Shown in pieces: positions 1 to 8,508 of a stretch of DNA of 29,854 nucleotides. The position numbers and the translations under genes were made by a program. Source of the DNA: UBA1731 sp963653155 (GTDB taxonomy: Bacteria > Verrucomicrobiota > Kiritimatiellia > RFP12 > UBA1067). Below the pieces are notes generated by a model, which had not been told where the DNA came from, searched no databases, and saw only the letters and a list, made by a program, of their open reading frames with translations. The DNA lies in assembly GCA_963653155.1 (NCBI GenBank), contig CAVJWR010000033.1, positions 1-29,854 on the forward strand, given 5' to 3'. Position 1 is the first letter of the stretch; each line of letters begins with the position of its first letter.

Positions 1-1
1 C

Positions 2-313
2 TACATGAAGTTCAAGGGCGGGAAGGGTGTGGCTACCGGTTTCGGCATGCTTCTTGGACTGCTGCCTACGCTTGTGCTGATTGCGTTCGGAATATTCGTC
101 GTCACGGTGTGGCTTTCCCACTACATATCGCTCGGCAGCTGTCTTGCGGCGGCGTTTCTCGCCGTGAGCGTATGGTTTCCGTGGCTTGGCGGACAGGGTT
201 GGCGCAACCTGCCGCTATGCGTCACTGTGACGCTCGTGGCGGTCGCCGCCATCTACAAGCACAAGGCGAACATTCGCCGCCTAATCGACGGATGCGAGAA
301 CAGGATATATTGA
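2..313 (+). CDS. plsY: Glycerol-3-phosphate acyltransferase PlsY, 3' part only
   Basis: This is the C-terminal part of the membrane acyltransferase that moves an acyl group from acyl-phosphate to glycerol-3-phosphate, the first step of phospholipid synthesis. The readable frame opens at the window edge, so the N-terminal half is missing. The segment FKGGKGVATGFG near the start is the conserved Gly/Lys-rich PlsY loop. After it come hydrophobic stretches (about residues 15-40 and 45-60 of the fragment), a short aromatic loop and a last hydrophobic segment before a basic tail (KHKANIRRL), which is the usual end of the family. About 104 residues are visible of a normal length near 200. The gene ends in TGA and is followed by the repeat-rich spacer before pyrC. 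The identification rests on the motif and the membrane pattern and is secure; the upstream context is not visible. Confidence 0.93.
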   Translation, partial: YMKFKGGKGVATGFGMLLGLLPTLVLIAFGIFVVTVWLSHYISLGSCLAAAFLAVSVWFPWLGGQGWRNLPLCVTVTLVAVAAIYKHKANIRRLIDGCENRIY

Positions 314-328
314 TTGAGTGATAGGTTT

Positions 329-388
329 TAGTTGGTAGAGGGTAGTTGGATAGTTGGTAGATGATAGATGGTAGTTGGTAGAGGGTAG
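329..388 (+). repeat. TAGTTGG/TAGATGG-type short repeats with a 17-bp exact direct repeat
   Basis: The spacer after plsY opens with a low-complexity run of 6-8 bp units such as TAGTTGG, TAGATGA and TAGATGG. TAGTTGGTAGAGGGTAG occurs exactly twice, at 329-345 and 372-388. A related sequence appears on the opposite strand at about 5666-5691 (CCATCTGCCTACTACCATC), next to the second copy of the AT-rich repeat. No coding potential is evident. The function is unknown; it looks like a dispersed intergenic repeat family. Confidence 0.8.
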
Positions 389-390
389 GA

Positions 391-586
391 GATTGTGATT
401 TGCGATTTAAGATTGCATTTGGTGATTTGGCATCGCAGGATGGCGCACGATGGCAAGGGCGCCATCGCTACGGTAATGGCAAGCATAGAATCCAATCCCT
501 AAGATCTACATCTTCTACACTTCTACACGGCCATTTTACAAATCATCAAATGCAATCGTAAATCATAAATCGAAAAATCGTAAATT
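391..586. repeat. AT-rich heptad-like repeat in inverted orientation (copy A)
   Basis: Two arms face each other. Positions 391-428, read on the minus strand, match 540-577 over about 33 bases with few mismatches; both arms carry AAATGCAATC followed by AAATC units. The second arm continues to 586 as a run of 7-8 bp units of the form AAATCGN. It almost repeats a sequence at 5718-5755. Between the arms is about 110 bp, including a small stem-loop at 448-467 (CGATGGC, 6-nt loop, GCCATCG). The arms could pair in RNA or form a cruciform. The repeat ends just before the pyrC start, so it lies in the pyrC leader or promoter region. No transposase or terminal duplication was recognised. Confidence 0.8.
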
Positions 587-595
587 GAAATCATA

Positions 596-1681
596 GTGAT
601 GAGCGAACGATACTTGAGATTCAAGGGCTTTCGGGACATACACGTGCACTTCCGCGATCCCGGCATGCCACAGGCGGAAACTAGGGCGACAGGGGCCGCC
701 GCCGCTGCGGCCGGCGGTTTCGTGTGCGTCACCACGATGCCGAACACTACGCCAGCCGGCGACAACGTGGCGTGGCTGCGCGAACAGATTGAAGACGATT
801 CGCTCCCGGTGAGGATCGCGCCGGCGGCATGCATCACCCGTGGACGGCTCGGACGCGAGGTTGCGGATCTCGAACGTCTCGCCGAGGCAGGTGCGGTCGC
901 TTTCACCGATGATGGTTCGTTTGTTTCCGATGGGAATGTGATGCGCGAGGCAATGCGCCGTGCGGCTGCGCTTGGCAAGCCCGTTATGCAGCATGCCGTC
1001 GTGCCGTCGTTGCTTCGTGATGGCGTGATCAGGGATTGCCGTGTGGCCCGTGCGTTTGGTTTGCCCGTCATGGTGCCCGATGCGGAGGTTGAGGCTGTAC
1101 GTCGTGACATAGGCCTGTGCCGCGAAACGGGCTGTTCGCTCCACATCCAGCACATATCGTGCGCAAGAACCGTAGACCTCATACGTGAGGCCCAGAGGGA
1201 AGGGCTTCCCGTGACCGGCGAGGCAACGCCGCACCATCTCCTGTTTTCCTGCGATGACATACCGGATAACGACGCCAACTGGAAGATGGCACCGCCGCTT
1301 GGCAACCTGGAAGACCGTGCGGCAATCCGTGCGGCAGTGAAGGACGGCACGCTTGGGGTTCTGGCGACGGATCACGCGCCGCATCCTGCGGCGGCGAAGC
1401 GTGGCGGATTCATCGGATCGGCGAACGGAATCATAGGGTTGGAGACTGCCGTCGCCATAACCTACAAGGTGTTGGTCGAGGATGAGGGCATGGACGTGAA
1501 CGAGTGGGCGAAGCGTTGGACTGAAGGCCCGGCCCGTCTGATCGGCGAGGAGCCTGATGGCGAGACGGTCATAGACCTTCAGTCCAACCGCACGGTTGAT
1601 CCGTCGTCGTTCATGTCGCTTTCGCGGAATATGCCGTATGCCGGGCTTTCCTTCGCGGCATGGCCGTTGCCGAAGAAATAG
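596..1681 (+). CDS. pyrC: Dihydroorotase, compact type I form
   Basis: Catalyses the reversible cyclisation of N-carbamoyl-L-aspartate to dihydroorotate in cytoplasmic pyrimidine synthesis. Metal and substrate motifs of the amidohydrolase fold appear in order: DIHVHFRDPG (residues 14-23, with the two zinc histidines H16 and H18), the MPNTTP loop, the TDDG aspartate pair typical of class I enzymes, HIQHIS, GEATPHH and TDHAPH. At 361 residues it is shorter than the usual 420-430. The N-terminal beta-sandwich strands are missing because the barrel begins almost at once, and the C-terminal strands are short. A GTG at 596 and an ATG at 599 are adjacent; neither has a clear Shine-Dalgarno, and the AT-rich repeat runs up to about 10 bases before them. 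The next gene starts 10 bases after the stop, suggesting co-transcription. The assignment is firm; activity of such a trimmed form is inferred. Confidence 0.9.
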   Translation: MMSERYLRFKGFRDIHVHFRDPGMPQAETRATGAAAAAAGGFVCVTTMPNTTPAGDNVAWLREQIEDDSLPVRIAPAACITRGRLGREVADLERLAEAGAVAFTDDGSFVSDGNVMREAMRRAAALGKPVMQHAVVPSLLRDGVIRDCRVARAFGLPVMVPDAEVEAVRRDIGLCRETGCSLHIQHISCARTVDLIREAQREGLPVTGEATPHHLLFSCDDIPDNDANWKMAPPLGNLEDRAAIRAAVKDGTLGVLATDHAPHPAAAKRGGFIGSANGIIGLETAVAITYKVLVEDEGMDVNEWAKRWTEGPARLIGEEPDGETVIDLQSNRTVDPSSFMSLSRNMPYAGLSFAAWPLPKK

Positions 1682-1691
1682 GGAGAATGCC

Positions 1692-3941
1692 ATGAAGAGG
1701 TGCCTTTCGATTCTGCTTGTCATGTCGGTTGCGTCATCCAGTGCCCTCGCGGCATTGCCCGTGGAAGTGCCGTCGGTCAGGGCGGATCATCCGAAGCTCT
1801 TCTTCAATAGGGATACGTGGCCCGCGATAAAGGCGAATGCGGAAGGCTCCGCGAAAGCATCCTTGACTGCGCTTCTTGCGAGGTGTGACCGGTTCCCCAC
1901 GAATCCGGTATGTTCGCGCACGGAAGGGGTTCCACCCGGCTGGTCGGATGCCGTGCCACTGCCGTCTGTCGACGAGTGGGGTCCACAGGCGGCAATGTGC
2001 GCTCTCGCGTGGCGGTTCACCGGCGAAGGACGCTACCTCGAAAAGGCGAAGCGCATGCTCTCTGTCAGTATTGCCGCATATGGCGAAGCGTTCCGCAACC
2101 GCCGTGCCGTCAACTGGTACTCGACGTCGCGGATTCTCGCATTCTGCGCATACGACTGGATATTCGAAGCGCTCACCCAGGACGAACGGCGGGCGATGAT
2201 AGTGCCGCTCGTGCAGTGCGTTGAGGATGTCCAGCCGCGCAAGGGCGGGCCGCAGATCGTGCGCCGCAACAATGGCGGAACGAAGACCGGCTTCTATGGC
2301 GTGTCATCGCTATTGTGGTATTCCGGCGTGGCCGCCAGTGGGGACGGCTTCTGCGATGACATGGCACGGCGGCACCTTGAGAGGGGCTACGGACTGTGTC
2401 GGGAGATGCTTGCGCACCGCGACAGCGTGGCGGGCGACGATGGCGCCCTCGCGAGCGGTGTGGTCGGATACTCCATGGGTGCATATCCATGGGCGCACTT
2501 CAACTTCTTCCATACGATGCGCTCCGCCGCTGGCATCGATGCCGCATCGCAGTACCCGAACCTTTCGCTGTTCCCGAACTGGGTATGGTGGAACTGGATC
2601 CCCTCCAGACATGGGGCTGGGCAATATGGATTCGGCGATGCCACTCACGGGGACAACATGCTGCCGTTGGGAAGCCTGTATGAACACATGACGCAATACG
2701 CATACTTCTATCGCCAGTCGAGTCCGGCGGCAGCGCGGCTGGCGATGTCATTACGGGAGCGTGCGCCGAACCGCAACCTCGGCGACACGTGGCCGATGTA
2801 TCCGTTCCTTTTCGCCGCAGTGGATGGCGTAGCGCCGTTCACCGCCGAGGGGCTTGACGGATGCCGCCTCAAGGCAAGGCATTTCGAAAGTGTTGGACAG
2901 TTCGTGATGCGGAGTGGGTGGAACAGGGACGCGACCTTCTGCATGTTCACGTCCGGCGGGGACGTGGCCCAGCACCGCCATTTTGACGAGAACAACTTCG
3001 TGATATACCGTAACGGATACCAGGCGCTCGATTCCGGATGCCGCGCGAGGCAGACGGACTACAATCTCACGTACTACTACGCCCAGACTGTGGCGCACAA
3101 CTGTGTGCTGATACATCAGCCGGATGAGCCTCTGACTCCATATTGGGGGTTGAAGTACAAAGGCCCGGAGGGTCGCCATTCGTATGGCGGGCAAGGTCGC
3201 CAGCACGGGGAGCCCATTGCTTTCGAGACGAATCCGATTTACACGTATGTCGCCGCAGATGCCACAAGAAGCTACGGAAAGAAATGCAGGGAGGCCGTAC
3301 GCCAATTCGTGTATCTGATGCCGGACGTGTTTGTGGTCTACGACCGGGTAGGCGCGGCGGATGCGTCCTACGCGAAAGAATGGCTCCTGCACACCCAGAA
3401 CGAACCGGAGGTGGATGGAAGCCTTGTGCGTTCACAGGCCGAGGATGGCGTGATGTATTCGCGCACACTGCTGCCGGAACGGGCGGCGATCGAAAAGGTC
3501 GGCGGCCCAGGCAAGGAGTTCTGGAGTGCCGGCAAAAACTGGGAGCTAGATGCGGACTATCTGCGCTGGGTTGAGGCCAAGTGCGCAAAGACGGGGAATG
3601 GGCCATGGTTCGGACAGTGGCGCATTGAGGTGAAGCCCACTGTTCCATCCGTGGATGACCGCTTTCTTCACGTAATGAACGTTGGCGACGCCAAGACGTG
3701 TAGGCCTGTCGTGTGCGAGTATGCGAAGAGGGCGGTGAGCGATGGTGTGCGGATAGTGATTCCGGGACAGAGTCTCAAGGGCTTCGCCGGTACGCTTGAG
3801 GCGACGATAGACTTCAACCGCACGGGCGATGTGGGTGGGGATATCCATTTGAGGATTTTGGATTCGGATGGCAAATGCCTTGCCGCCGAAAGCAGAAGGC
3901 TGACGAACAAGGTCGAGGCCCAGGCGGGCGTTGGCCTATAG
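1692..3941 (+). CDS. Secreted heparinase II/III-like polysaccharide lyase or related protein
   Basis: A 749-residue exported protein that probably cleaves uronic-acid-containing polysaccharide by beta-elimination. It has a Sec signal peptide (MKRCLSILLVMSVASSSALA). A long alpha/alpha-toroid-like part follows, rich in Trp and Tyr, then a beta-sheet part. The junction carries HRHFDENNF (H428, H430, D432), the pattern that marks heparinase II/III-type lyases, followed by a Tyr cluster (YYY) and AHNCVLIHQ. The start at 1692 was chosen because it gives the signal peptide and follows GGGAGA; an upstream in-frame extension would run into pyrC. Known families with this architecture act on heparin, alginate or oligo-uronides; the substrate cannot be read from sequence. 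It lies 10 bases after pyrC and 18 bases before the M14 gene, so the three are probably one transcript. Confidence 0.78.
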   Translation: MKRCLSILLVMSVASSSALAALPVEVPSVRADHPKLFFNRDTWPAIKANAEGSAKASLTALLARCDRFPTNPVCSRTEGVPPGWSDAVPLPSVDEWGPQAAMCALAWRFTGEGRYLEKAKRMLSVSIAAYGEAFRNRRAVNWYSTSRILAFCAYDWIFEALTQDERRAMIVPLVQCVEDVQPRKGGPQIVRRNNGGTKTGFYGVSSLLWYSGVAASGDGFCDDMARRHLERGYGLCREMLAHRDSVAGDDGALASGVVGYSMGAYPWAHFNFFHTMRSAAGIDAASQYPNLSLFPNWVWWNWIPSRHGAGQYGFGDATHGDNMLPLGSLYEHMTQYAYFYRQSSPAAARLAMSLRERAPNRNLGDTWPMYPFLFAAVDGVAPFTAEGLDGCRLKARHFESVGQFVMRSGWNRDATFCMFTSGGDVAQHRHFDENNFVIYRNGYQALDSGCRARQTDYNLTYYYAQTVAHNCVLIHQPDEPLTPYWGLKYKGPEGRHSYGGQGRQHGEPIAFETNPIYTYVAADATRSYGKKCREAVRQFVYLMPDVFVVYDRVGAADASYAKEWLLHTQNEPEVDGSLVRSQAEDGVMYSRTLLPERAAIEKVGGPGKEFWSAGKNWELDADYLRWVEAKCAKTGNGPWFGQWRIEVKPTVPSVDDRFLHVMNVGDAKTCRPVVCEYAKRAVSDGVRIVIPGQSLKGFAGTLEATIDFNRTGDVGGDIHLRILDSDGKCLAAESRRLTNKVEAQAGVGL

Positions 3942-3959
3942 GCAACAGGAGGAATACGC

Positions 3960-5165
3960 ATGAACACATCGAGAAAAGGTTTCTTAAGTTCGCTCTCGCT
4001 CGCGGCGGCGTTTGCGGGATGCCGCACGGTGAAGGGTGTGCAGCCCACGAGGTTCAAGCCGTTTGAGGTGCCGGGACTTGAGCCTCGTCCCGATTTCTGG
4101 AAAGTTCGCCCCTCCGAGATCGTTGAGCTGTGCGAAAGTGCCACAAGGTGTTCTCGCAAGGAAGTGATCTGCCACACGCCGCTTGGATATCCGGTCCACG
4201 CGCTATTCTATGGCGATTTCAACGAGGCCCCTCCGCAGACAAACTGGTCTGCCGGACAGGGCTCCACGACGTACCGCAACTACTACGGGCGCAAGCAGGG
4301 CGGCACGCAGACGTTCCTTTTCATTGCCGGTGTGCATGGTGCCGAACCCGAGACGGTGGCCGGAGCAATGAACCTGATAAGGATGATGGAGACGGGCGTG
4401 GATTTTCGCGGACGTGTCGACGATCGACTTCTGGAGCTTGTACGCAGCTACAGGTTCATAGTCGTGCCGTGCGTGAACATGGATGGACGCGCAATCTCTC
4501 CTGATCATCTTCGCGGTGTGGACTGGGTGACATTCCGCAAGGTGTCGCAGGGCGTGTGGAAGGATGGCTCTCTCGTAGGATGGCGCGGAAGCAAGGCATG
4601 GTTCCCGCTGCCGCTTGACAAGGTTGGCTATCCTGGTGGCTATCCGAATGCGAATGGCTACAACATAATGCACGATGCCGCTCCTGGCGACATCCGCACC
4701 GAAGAGGCGAAGGCCTTGCTGAAGCTTGCCGCCCGCTGGCGCGTTGATGCGGTGTTGAACGGGCATTCGTATGAGAGCGAGCCATCTGTCCTGCTCCCAA
4801 GCTCCATCGAGTACCCGGAGAAACTTGAACGTGCGCGTGACATCCGCTACAGGTGCAACCTTGCGCTGCACAAGGCGGGAATCAGGAAGCACGCCCCGAA
4901 ACCAGCAAAGGAGGATGCGCCGTCCCGTCCTGGAATAAACCTCAACAACGTGCTTGCCCTTGCGTCCGGAGCACTGCCGCTTACGCTTGAGTGTACGGTT
5001 TCGTATGATCGTCCGGACAAGCCGCAGGCGAACATAAGACCCACGAGAACCTATTCGTTCGACGAACTTCTTGAGGTCACGTACGTCACGCTCAAGGCTT
5101 TCCTTGAGGCTGGGCTTGAGAAGCCCTTTGTGGTGCGCGGCACGGAAACCGTCTATGTGGATTGA
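3960..5165 (+). CDS. Exported M14-family zinc carboxypeptidase-like protein
   Basis: A 401-residue member of the zinc carboxypeptidase fold. It carries the metal motif HxxE in VHGAEPE (H126, E129), the substrate-binding segment VPCVNMDGR, the third zinc ligand in NGHSYESEP (H269) and a candidate catalytic glutamate in LTLECTVS (E344). These appear in the usual M14 order, so it is likely active. Related bacterial proteins cleave murein peptides or amide side groups; the substrate here is unknown. The N-terminus SRKGFLSSLSLAAAFAGC is an export signal. It resembles a Tat signal with an R-K pair, and the cysteine after AFAG could be a lipidation site, though the lipobox is imperfect. An AGGAGG at 3947-3952 sits 7 bases before the ATG. 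It is flanked by the lyase gene and by the CinA-like gene. Confidence 0.8.
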   Translation: MNTSRKGFLSSLSLAAAFAGCRTVKGVQPTRFKPFEVPGLEPRPDFWKVRPSEIVELCESATRCSRKEVICHTPLGYPVHALFYGDFNEAPPQTNWSAGQGSTTYRNYYGRKQGGTQTFLFIAGVHGAEPETVAGAMNLIRMMETGVDFRGRVDDRLLELVRSYRFIVVPCVNMDGRAISPDHLRGVDWVTFRKVSQGVWKDGSLVGWRGSKAWFPLPLDKVGYPGGYPNANGYNIMHDAAPGDIRTEEAKALLKLAARWRVDAVLNGHSYESEPSVLLPSSIEYPEKLERARDIRYRCNLALHKAGIRKHAPKPAKEDAPSRPGINLNNVLALASGALPLTLECTVSYDRPDKPQANIRPTRTYSFDELLEVTYVTLKAFLEAGLEKPFVVRGTETVYVD

Positions 5166-5172
5166 TGCGCAA

Positions 5173-5643
5173 ATGACACTGGCAGAGACTTTGGTCAGGG
5201 AACTTTCCGAAAGAAAAATGACGTGCGCGACCGCCGAGTCGTGCACTGGCGGCGGGGTGGGAAGTGCGATAACGGATGTCGCCGGCTCCAGTGCGGCGTT
5301 TTGGGGCGGAGTGATCAGCTACGACAATTCCGTGAAGCGCAACGTGCTTGGGGTTCCGCAGGAAGTGCTCGATACCAAGGGGGCTGTCTCTGCGGAATGC
5401 GCGGAGGCGATGGCTTGTGGGGTGAGGCGACTGCTCAAGACAGATCTTGCCGTGTCGGTCACGGGCATCGCCGGACCTGGTGGCGGAAGCGCAGATAAGC
5501 CTGTCGGACTCGTCTGGTTCGGCCTTGCGACGGCGAATGGCGTGAAAACCGAGAGGCAGGTGTTTCAGGGCGACCGCGCCGCAATTCGTGCAGCGGCCAT
5601 CGACCATGCCCTCAAATTGCTCCTGGGTGGGGTTGGAAGTTGA
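5173..5643 (+). CDS. pncC: CinA C-terminal domain protein, nicotinamide-nucleotide amidohydrolase (PncC type)
   Basis: A single-domain cytoplasmic protein of 156 residues equal to the CinA C-terminal domain, which in characterised members deamidates nicotinamide mononucleotide to nicotinate mononucleotide for NAD recycling. Recognised blocks are ATAESCTGGGVGSAITDVAG, GGVISYDNSVKRN, GAVSAECAEAMA and VSVTGIAGPGGGSADKPVG, which together contain the active-site Ser, Lys and Tyr region of the family. The N-terminal molybdopterin-binding-like domain of full CinA is absent. The ATG at 5173 starts 7 bases after the M14 gene stop; an in-frame ATG at 5155 would overlap that gene and has no better support. 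It probably ends the pyrC-to-pncC transcript, because repeats and a new promoter follow. Confidence 0.9.
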   Translation: MTLAETLVRELSERKMTCATAESCTGGGVGSAITDVAGSSAAFWGGVISYDNSVKRNVLGVPQEVLDTKGAVSAECAEAMACGVRRLLKTDLAVSVTGIAGPGGGSADKPVGLVWFGLATANGVKTERQVFQGDRAAIRAAAIDHALKLLLGGVGS

Positions 5644-5693
5644 AAAGGTGAGAAGTGGAGCGGTTGCCATCTGCCTACTACCATCTACCAAAT

Positions 5694-5755
5694 AAATCAT
5701 CAAATGCCTCAATTCCCAAATGCAATCGTAAATCGCAAATCGAAAATCGTAAATT
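5694..5755 (+). repeat. AT-rich heptad-like repeat (copy B)
   Basis: A second copy of the intergenic repeat seen before pyrC. The 14-mer AAATCATCAAATGC at 5694-5707 equals 540-553. The run at 5718-5755 matches 548-586 apart from two substitutions and a one-base length change in an A-run. It is made of AAATCGN units, and the AAATGC block is duplicated relative to copy A. The adjacent 5666-5691 carries the TAGATGG-type repeat on the minus strand, so both repeat families travel together. It lies directly upstream of a promoter. Confidence 0.8.
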
Positions 5756-5767
5756 CTCCAAGCGGTT

Positions 5768-5797
5768 TTGTTGAAAAAAAAATGATTTTGGTACAAT
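5768..5797 (+). promoter_or_regulatory. Sigma70-like promoter for the GH123-like operon
   Basis: TTGTTG at 5768-5773 and TACAAT at 5792-5797 are 18 bases apart (TTGAAA at 5771 with 15 bases is an alternative). The -10 box is followed by TGCCGC, like the start region of the promoter at 19968, and is preceded by GATTTTGG exactly as in the minus-strand kinase promoter. The predicted transcript start lies about 25 bases before the ATG at 5828. Confidence 0.6.
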
Positions 5798-5827
5798 TGC
5801 CGCATTCCCCACAAAGTGGAGTGACGA

Positions 5828-8489
5828 ATGAGAATGCGAACATATGTATCATGCGTCTGCGCTATTGCCGTTGGAGGCATCCTGTCGGCGATGTCTTTCA
5901 CGACGCCGATTGCGGAACGCCCCGATGAGCCGATCCCGTCTGGTGCGATGCCGTCGGATTGGAAAGAATACCCATTCGTGGATGCCGTCGCCGAACTTGC
6001 GCTCACGGCACGGGAGCAGGCGGATGGATTCCTTGTGTTCGCTCGTCCGATAACTGAGCCTGTATACCGGGAGACCCGTCCGCAGTCCGACGAGCGAGTG
6101 GATAGCCTGTATGCCTTTGCGGCCAGAGGCGAACGTGCGCAGTTCAACTTCGCGGTATATCCAGGACGCGACATCGCCGGCTTTTCAGCCGTTGCGGAAG
6201 CCCCGTTCGCCGCGAAGCTTGAGCAGGTAACCTACGCCCCTTTCGTGTACGACCACTATCAGGTGCGAGGCAAGTATCGGATCGGCCCTGCGTACCTCGT
6301 GCCGTCGGCAAAGACGCCACTGCGTCGTGGAGAGCCGCTTCGCTACGTGCTGACGATGCGTGTGCCGAAAGATGCGGCTCCGGGGCGGTATTACGGTGTC
6401 GTCCGGCTTGGAACTGCGGAGCGCCAGACGGTGCGCGAATTACCATTCTCGCTTGATGTGCTGCCGTTCGAGCTTAAGGCTGACCCGAACCGCTTCCACA
6501 CGGCCTACGTCAGCAGTCGCTATGATATTGCCAAGACCGTCGAGTACGGCTTCGATATCCCCGGCACAATCTACATCAACCATGACGGATCGTCAGACAG
6601 GCTCTTCGTCGCCAACCTTGATGAGATAGAGGCGAAATGGCTGGCGGCTGGCGGCAAGCCACCTCGCCGCTACATTGCGCTTCTTGGATGCGTTGGGCAG
6701 CTTTATCGACATTACACGGGCAAGGCGTATACGAAAAACGCGACTCCAATGCCGCCGGATGCGTTCTTCGACCACATCGAGCGGCTTGGTCGAGCGTTTC
6801 TTGACGAATGGAAGGCCAAGGGCCGTCCTGAACTTTTTGTCATAGGCGCGGATGAGCCGAATCCGTCGAGCGTGCCGTATGTCACCCGCCTTTTCCGATC
6901 CCTCAAGGCCGCTGGCTTCAAGACGTTCGTGACATCATGGTCTACGCGTGATCCTAAACTGGGGGAGGCGCTGTCTCCGTATATTGACGTGTGGTGCGAC
7001 CAGTATTTCGTGTCGCCAGATGAACTCAGGGCCAGCGGCAAGGCCGAACACTGGTGCTACCCGAACCACAACGCATACGAGATCAAGGACGCTCCCACGC
7101 AGGCGCGAGGCGGACGCATGACATGGGGATTCGGCGCATGGAAGATGGGCGACACTACCATTGTGCCGTGGGCGTGGAGCTGGACTTCGTCGCGTCAGCG
7201 CAAAGCCCAGCTCCCGCAACTCGCTGACGGTCTGGCGGTCCTGAAGCCCGATGGCACGGAGTGGGTATCTTGGTTCTGGGAGGCGATCTTCGCCGGTGTG
7301 GTTGATGGTGACTACCTCTATACGCTTCAGGATGCCGTGTTTCGGCGCGGTGGCCCAGCCGAAGCGAAGGCGTTGCTTCAGGAGCTGTATGATTCCGTAC
7401 CCGCCGAACCGAAGTACTTGGCGGCAAACCACTGGGGAGACGCGATGTTCGACTCCGCCCGCGCAAGGATCGCCGCGATGATAATGCGTACGGTGAAATT
7501 GGCGGAGACGAATGCGGAGCCGGGGCCGTCCGTTCTGCCTGGGCTTGTATGGCATTCTGGCAAATCTGAGGTGTCGGATTTCTTTGTCCGAGAAGAGAAG
7601 GCGGGACGGCTTACGCGCCGCACCGTTCCAGCGACGGCGTTCTGGCCTGCCGAGGACGAGTGCAAGGTACGCACTAACCCTGACGGGAGCGTACATTGCA
7701 CGATAGCCGTAGATTTCGAACGTGCGGGCAATTCCGCCGGGTACAAGCGTGGTTCACCTTCCCTGATGGCCAATCTGGCTTCGGATAAGGGCGGCGAACT
7801 GGACGTGACCCCATACGCATTCCTTTCATATGAGATGCGAGTGAAATCCAACCGCTGCGCGGACGATGCGGCGAAATGGCCGCACACCATCCTCTTCACG
7901 AGCCGCATGGCGGACGGCAAGACGGCTACGAAANNNNNNNNNNGCTACGAAAGGACTCTCCGGCGTTCCGCGCAATCTTGCCGCCGACCAGTGGCACAAC
8001 ATCATGATCCCGCTTTCCGGGCTTGGCCTATCTGCCGATGAGAAGTCGCACGTTTGCTCCATGCGCTGGTACTTCCTTGAGCGGGACTATGCGCATGGCG
8101 ACGTGCTGGATTTCGACATCCGAAACGTTGCGCTCATCGGCGTCGAAAAGCCCCTCATAACATCGCTAATGCCGTTCATGGCGTGGGTGGGTGCGATGGA
8201 TGTCAGGTGGCGTGCGCAGATGGTCGGCACATTTCCGGCGTCAGGCGTCCCTGCGAAAGTGCGACTGAAAGATGAGGCTGGGCAGATCGTGGCGGAAACA
8301 ACCTGTGCGCTTCGGTATGCGGACGCAAAGGGTTCGCTTCGGCTCGCTTCGCCGTTGGCGCAAGGCAAATATAGTGTTGAGATATCCCTTGTGGATAATG
8401 GCGGAACGGCATATCAATCGTCCAGTGCACCGCTTGTGTGCAGTCCGGTCGCAGATGCTTTGGCACAGGTACACGAAAGAATCGAATGA
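5828..8489 (+). CDS. Secreted GH123-like glycosidase with C-terminal carbohydrate-binding-like domain (interrupted by N gap)
   Basis: A large exported protein resembling the GH123/DUF4091 group, whose characterised members remove N-acetylgalactosamine by substrate-assisted catalysis. The N-terminus MRMRTYVSCVCAIAVGGILSAMS is a signal peptide. Residues about 60-215 form a beta-rich domain. A barrel-like domain follows, carrying VIGADEPNPSS (D342 and E343, fitting the Asp-Glu pair of GH123). The C-terminal third looks like a jelly-roll carbohydrate-binding module. The frame breaks at ten Ns (7934-7943). GCTACGAAA stands on both sides, and removing the Ns plus one copy (19 bases) restores one continuous 880-residue frame, so the gene is almost certainly intact. 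GGAG lies 7 bases before the ATG. It heads the operon through the DUF4838 gene. The family is assigned by pattern, and the substrate is inferred. Confidence 0.72.
7934..7943. other. Assembly gap of ten Ns flanked by a 9-bp duplicate
   Basis: Ten undetermined bases are flanked by GCTACGAAA at 7925-7933 and again at 7944-7952. This is what a scaffolder leaves when two contigs overlap at their ends but are joined with a fixed spacer. Collapsing the overlap joins the codons for ATK and GLSGVP in one frame. Confidence 0.9.
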
Positions 8490-8508
8490 AGAACATGGAG
8501 GGTGACAA

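Noticed and set aside
523..1723. Minus-strand open frames over pyrC
   Set aside because: They are shadows of a firmly identified plus-strand gene and show no protein motif.
5828..8489. Frameshifted pseudogene at the GH123-like locus
   Set aside because: The break is fully explained by the ten Ns and the duplicated 9-bp flank; the corrected frame is continuous.
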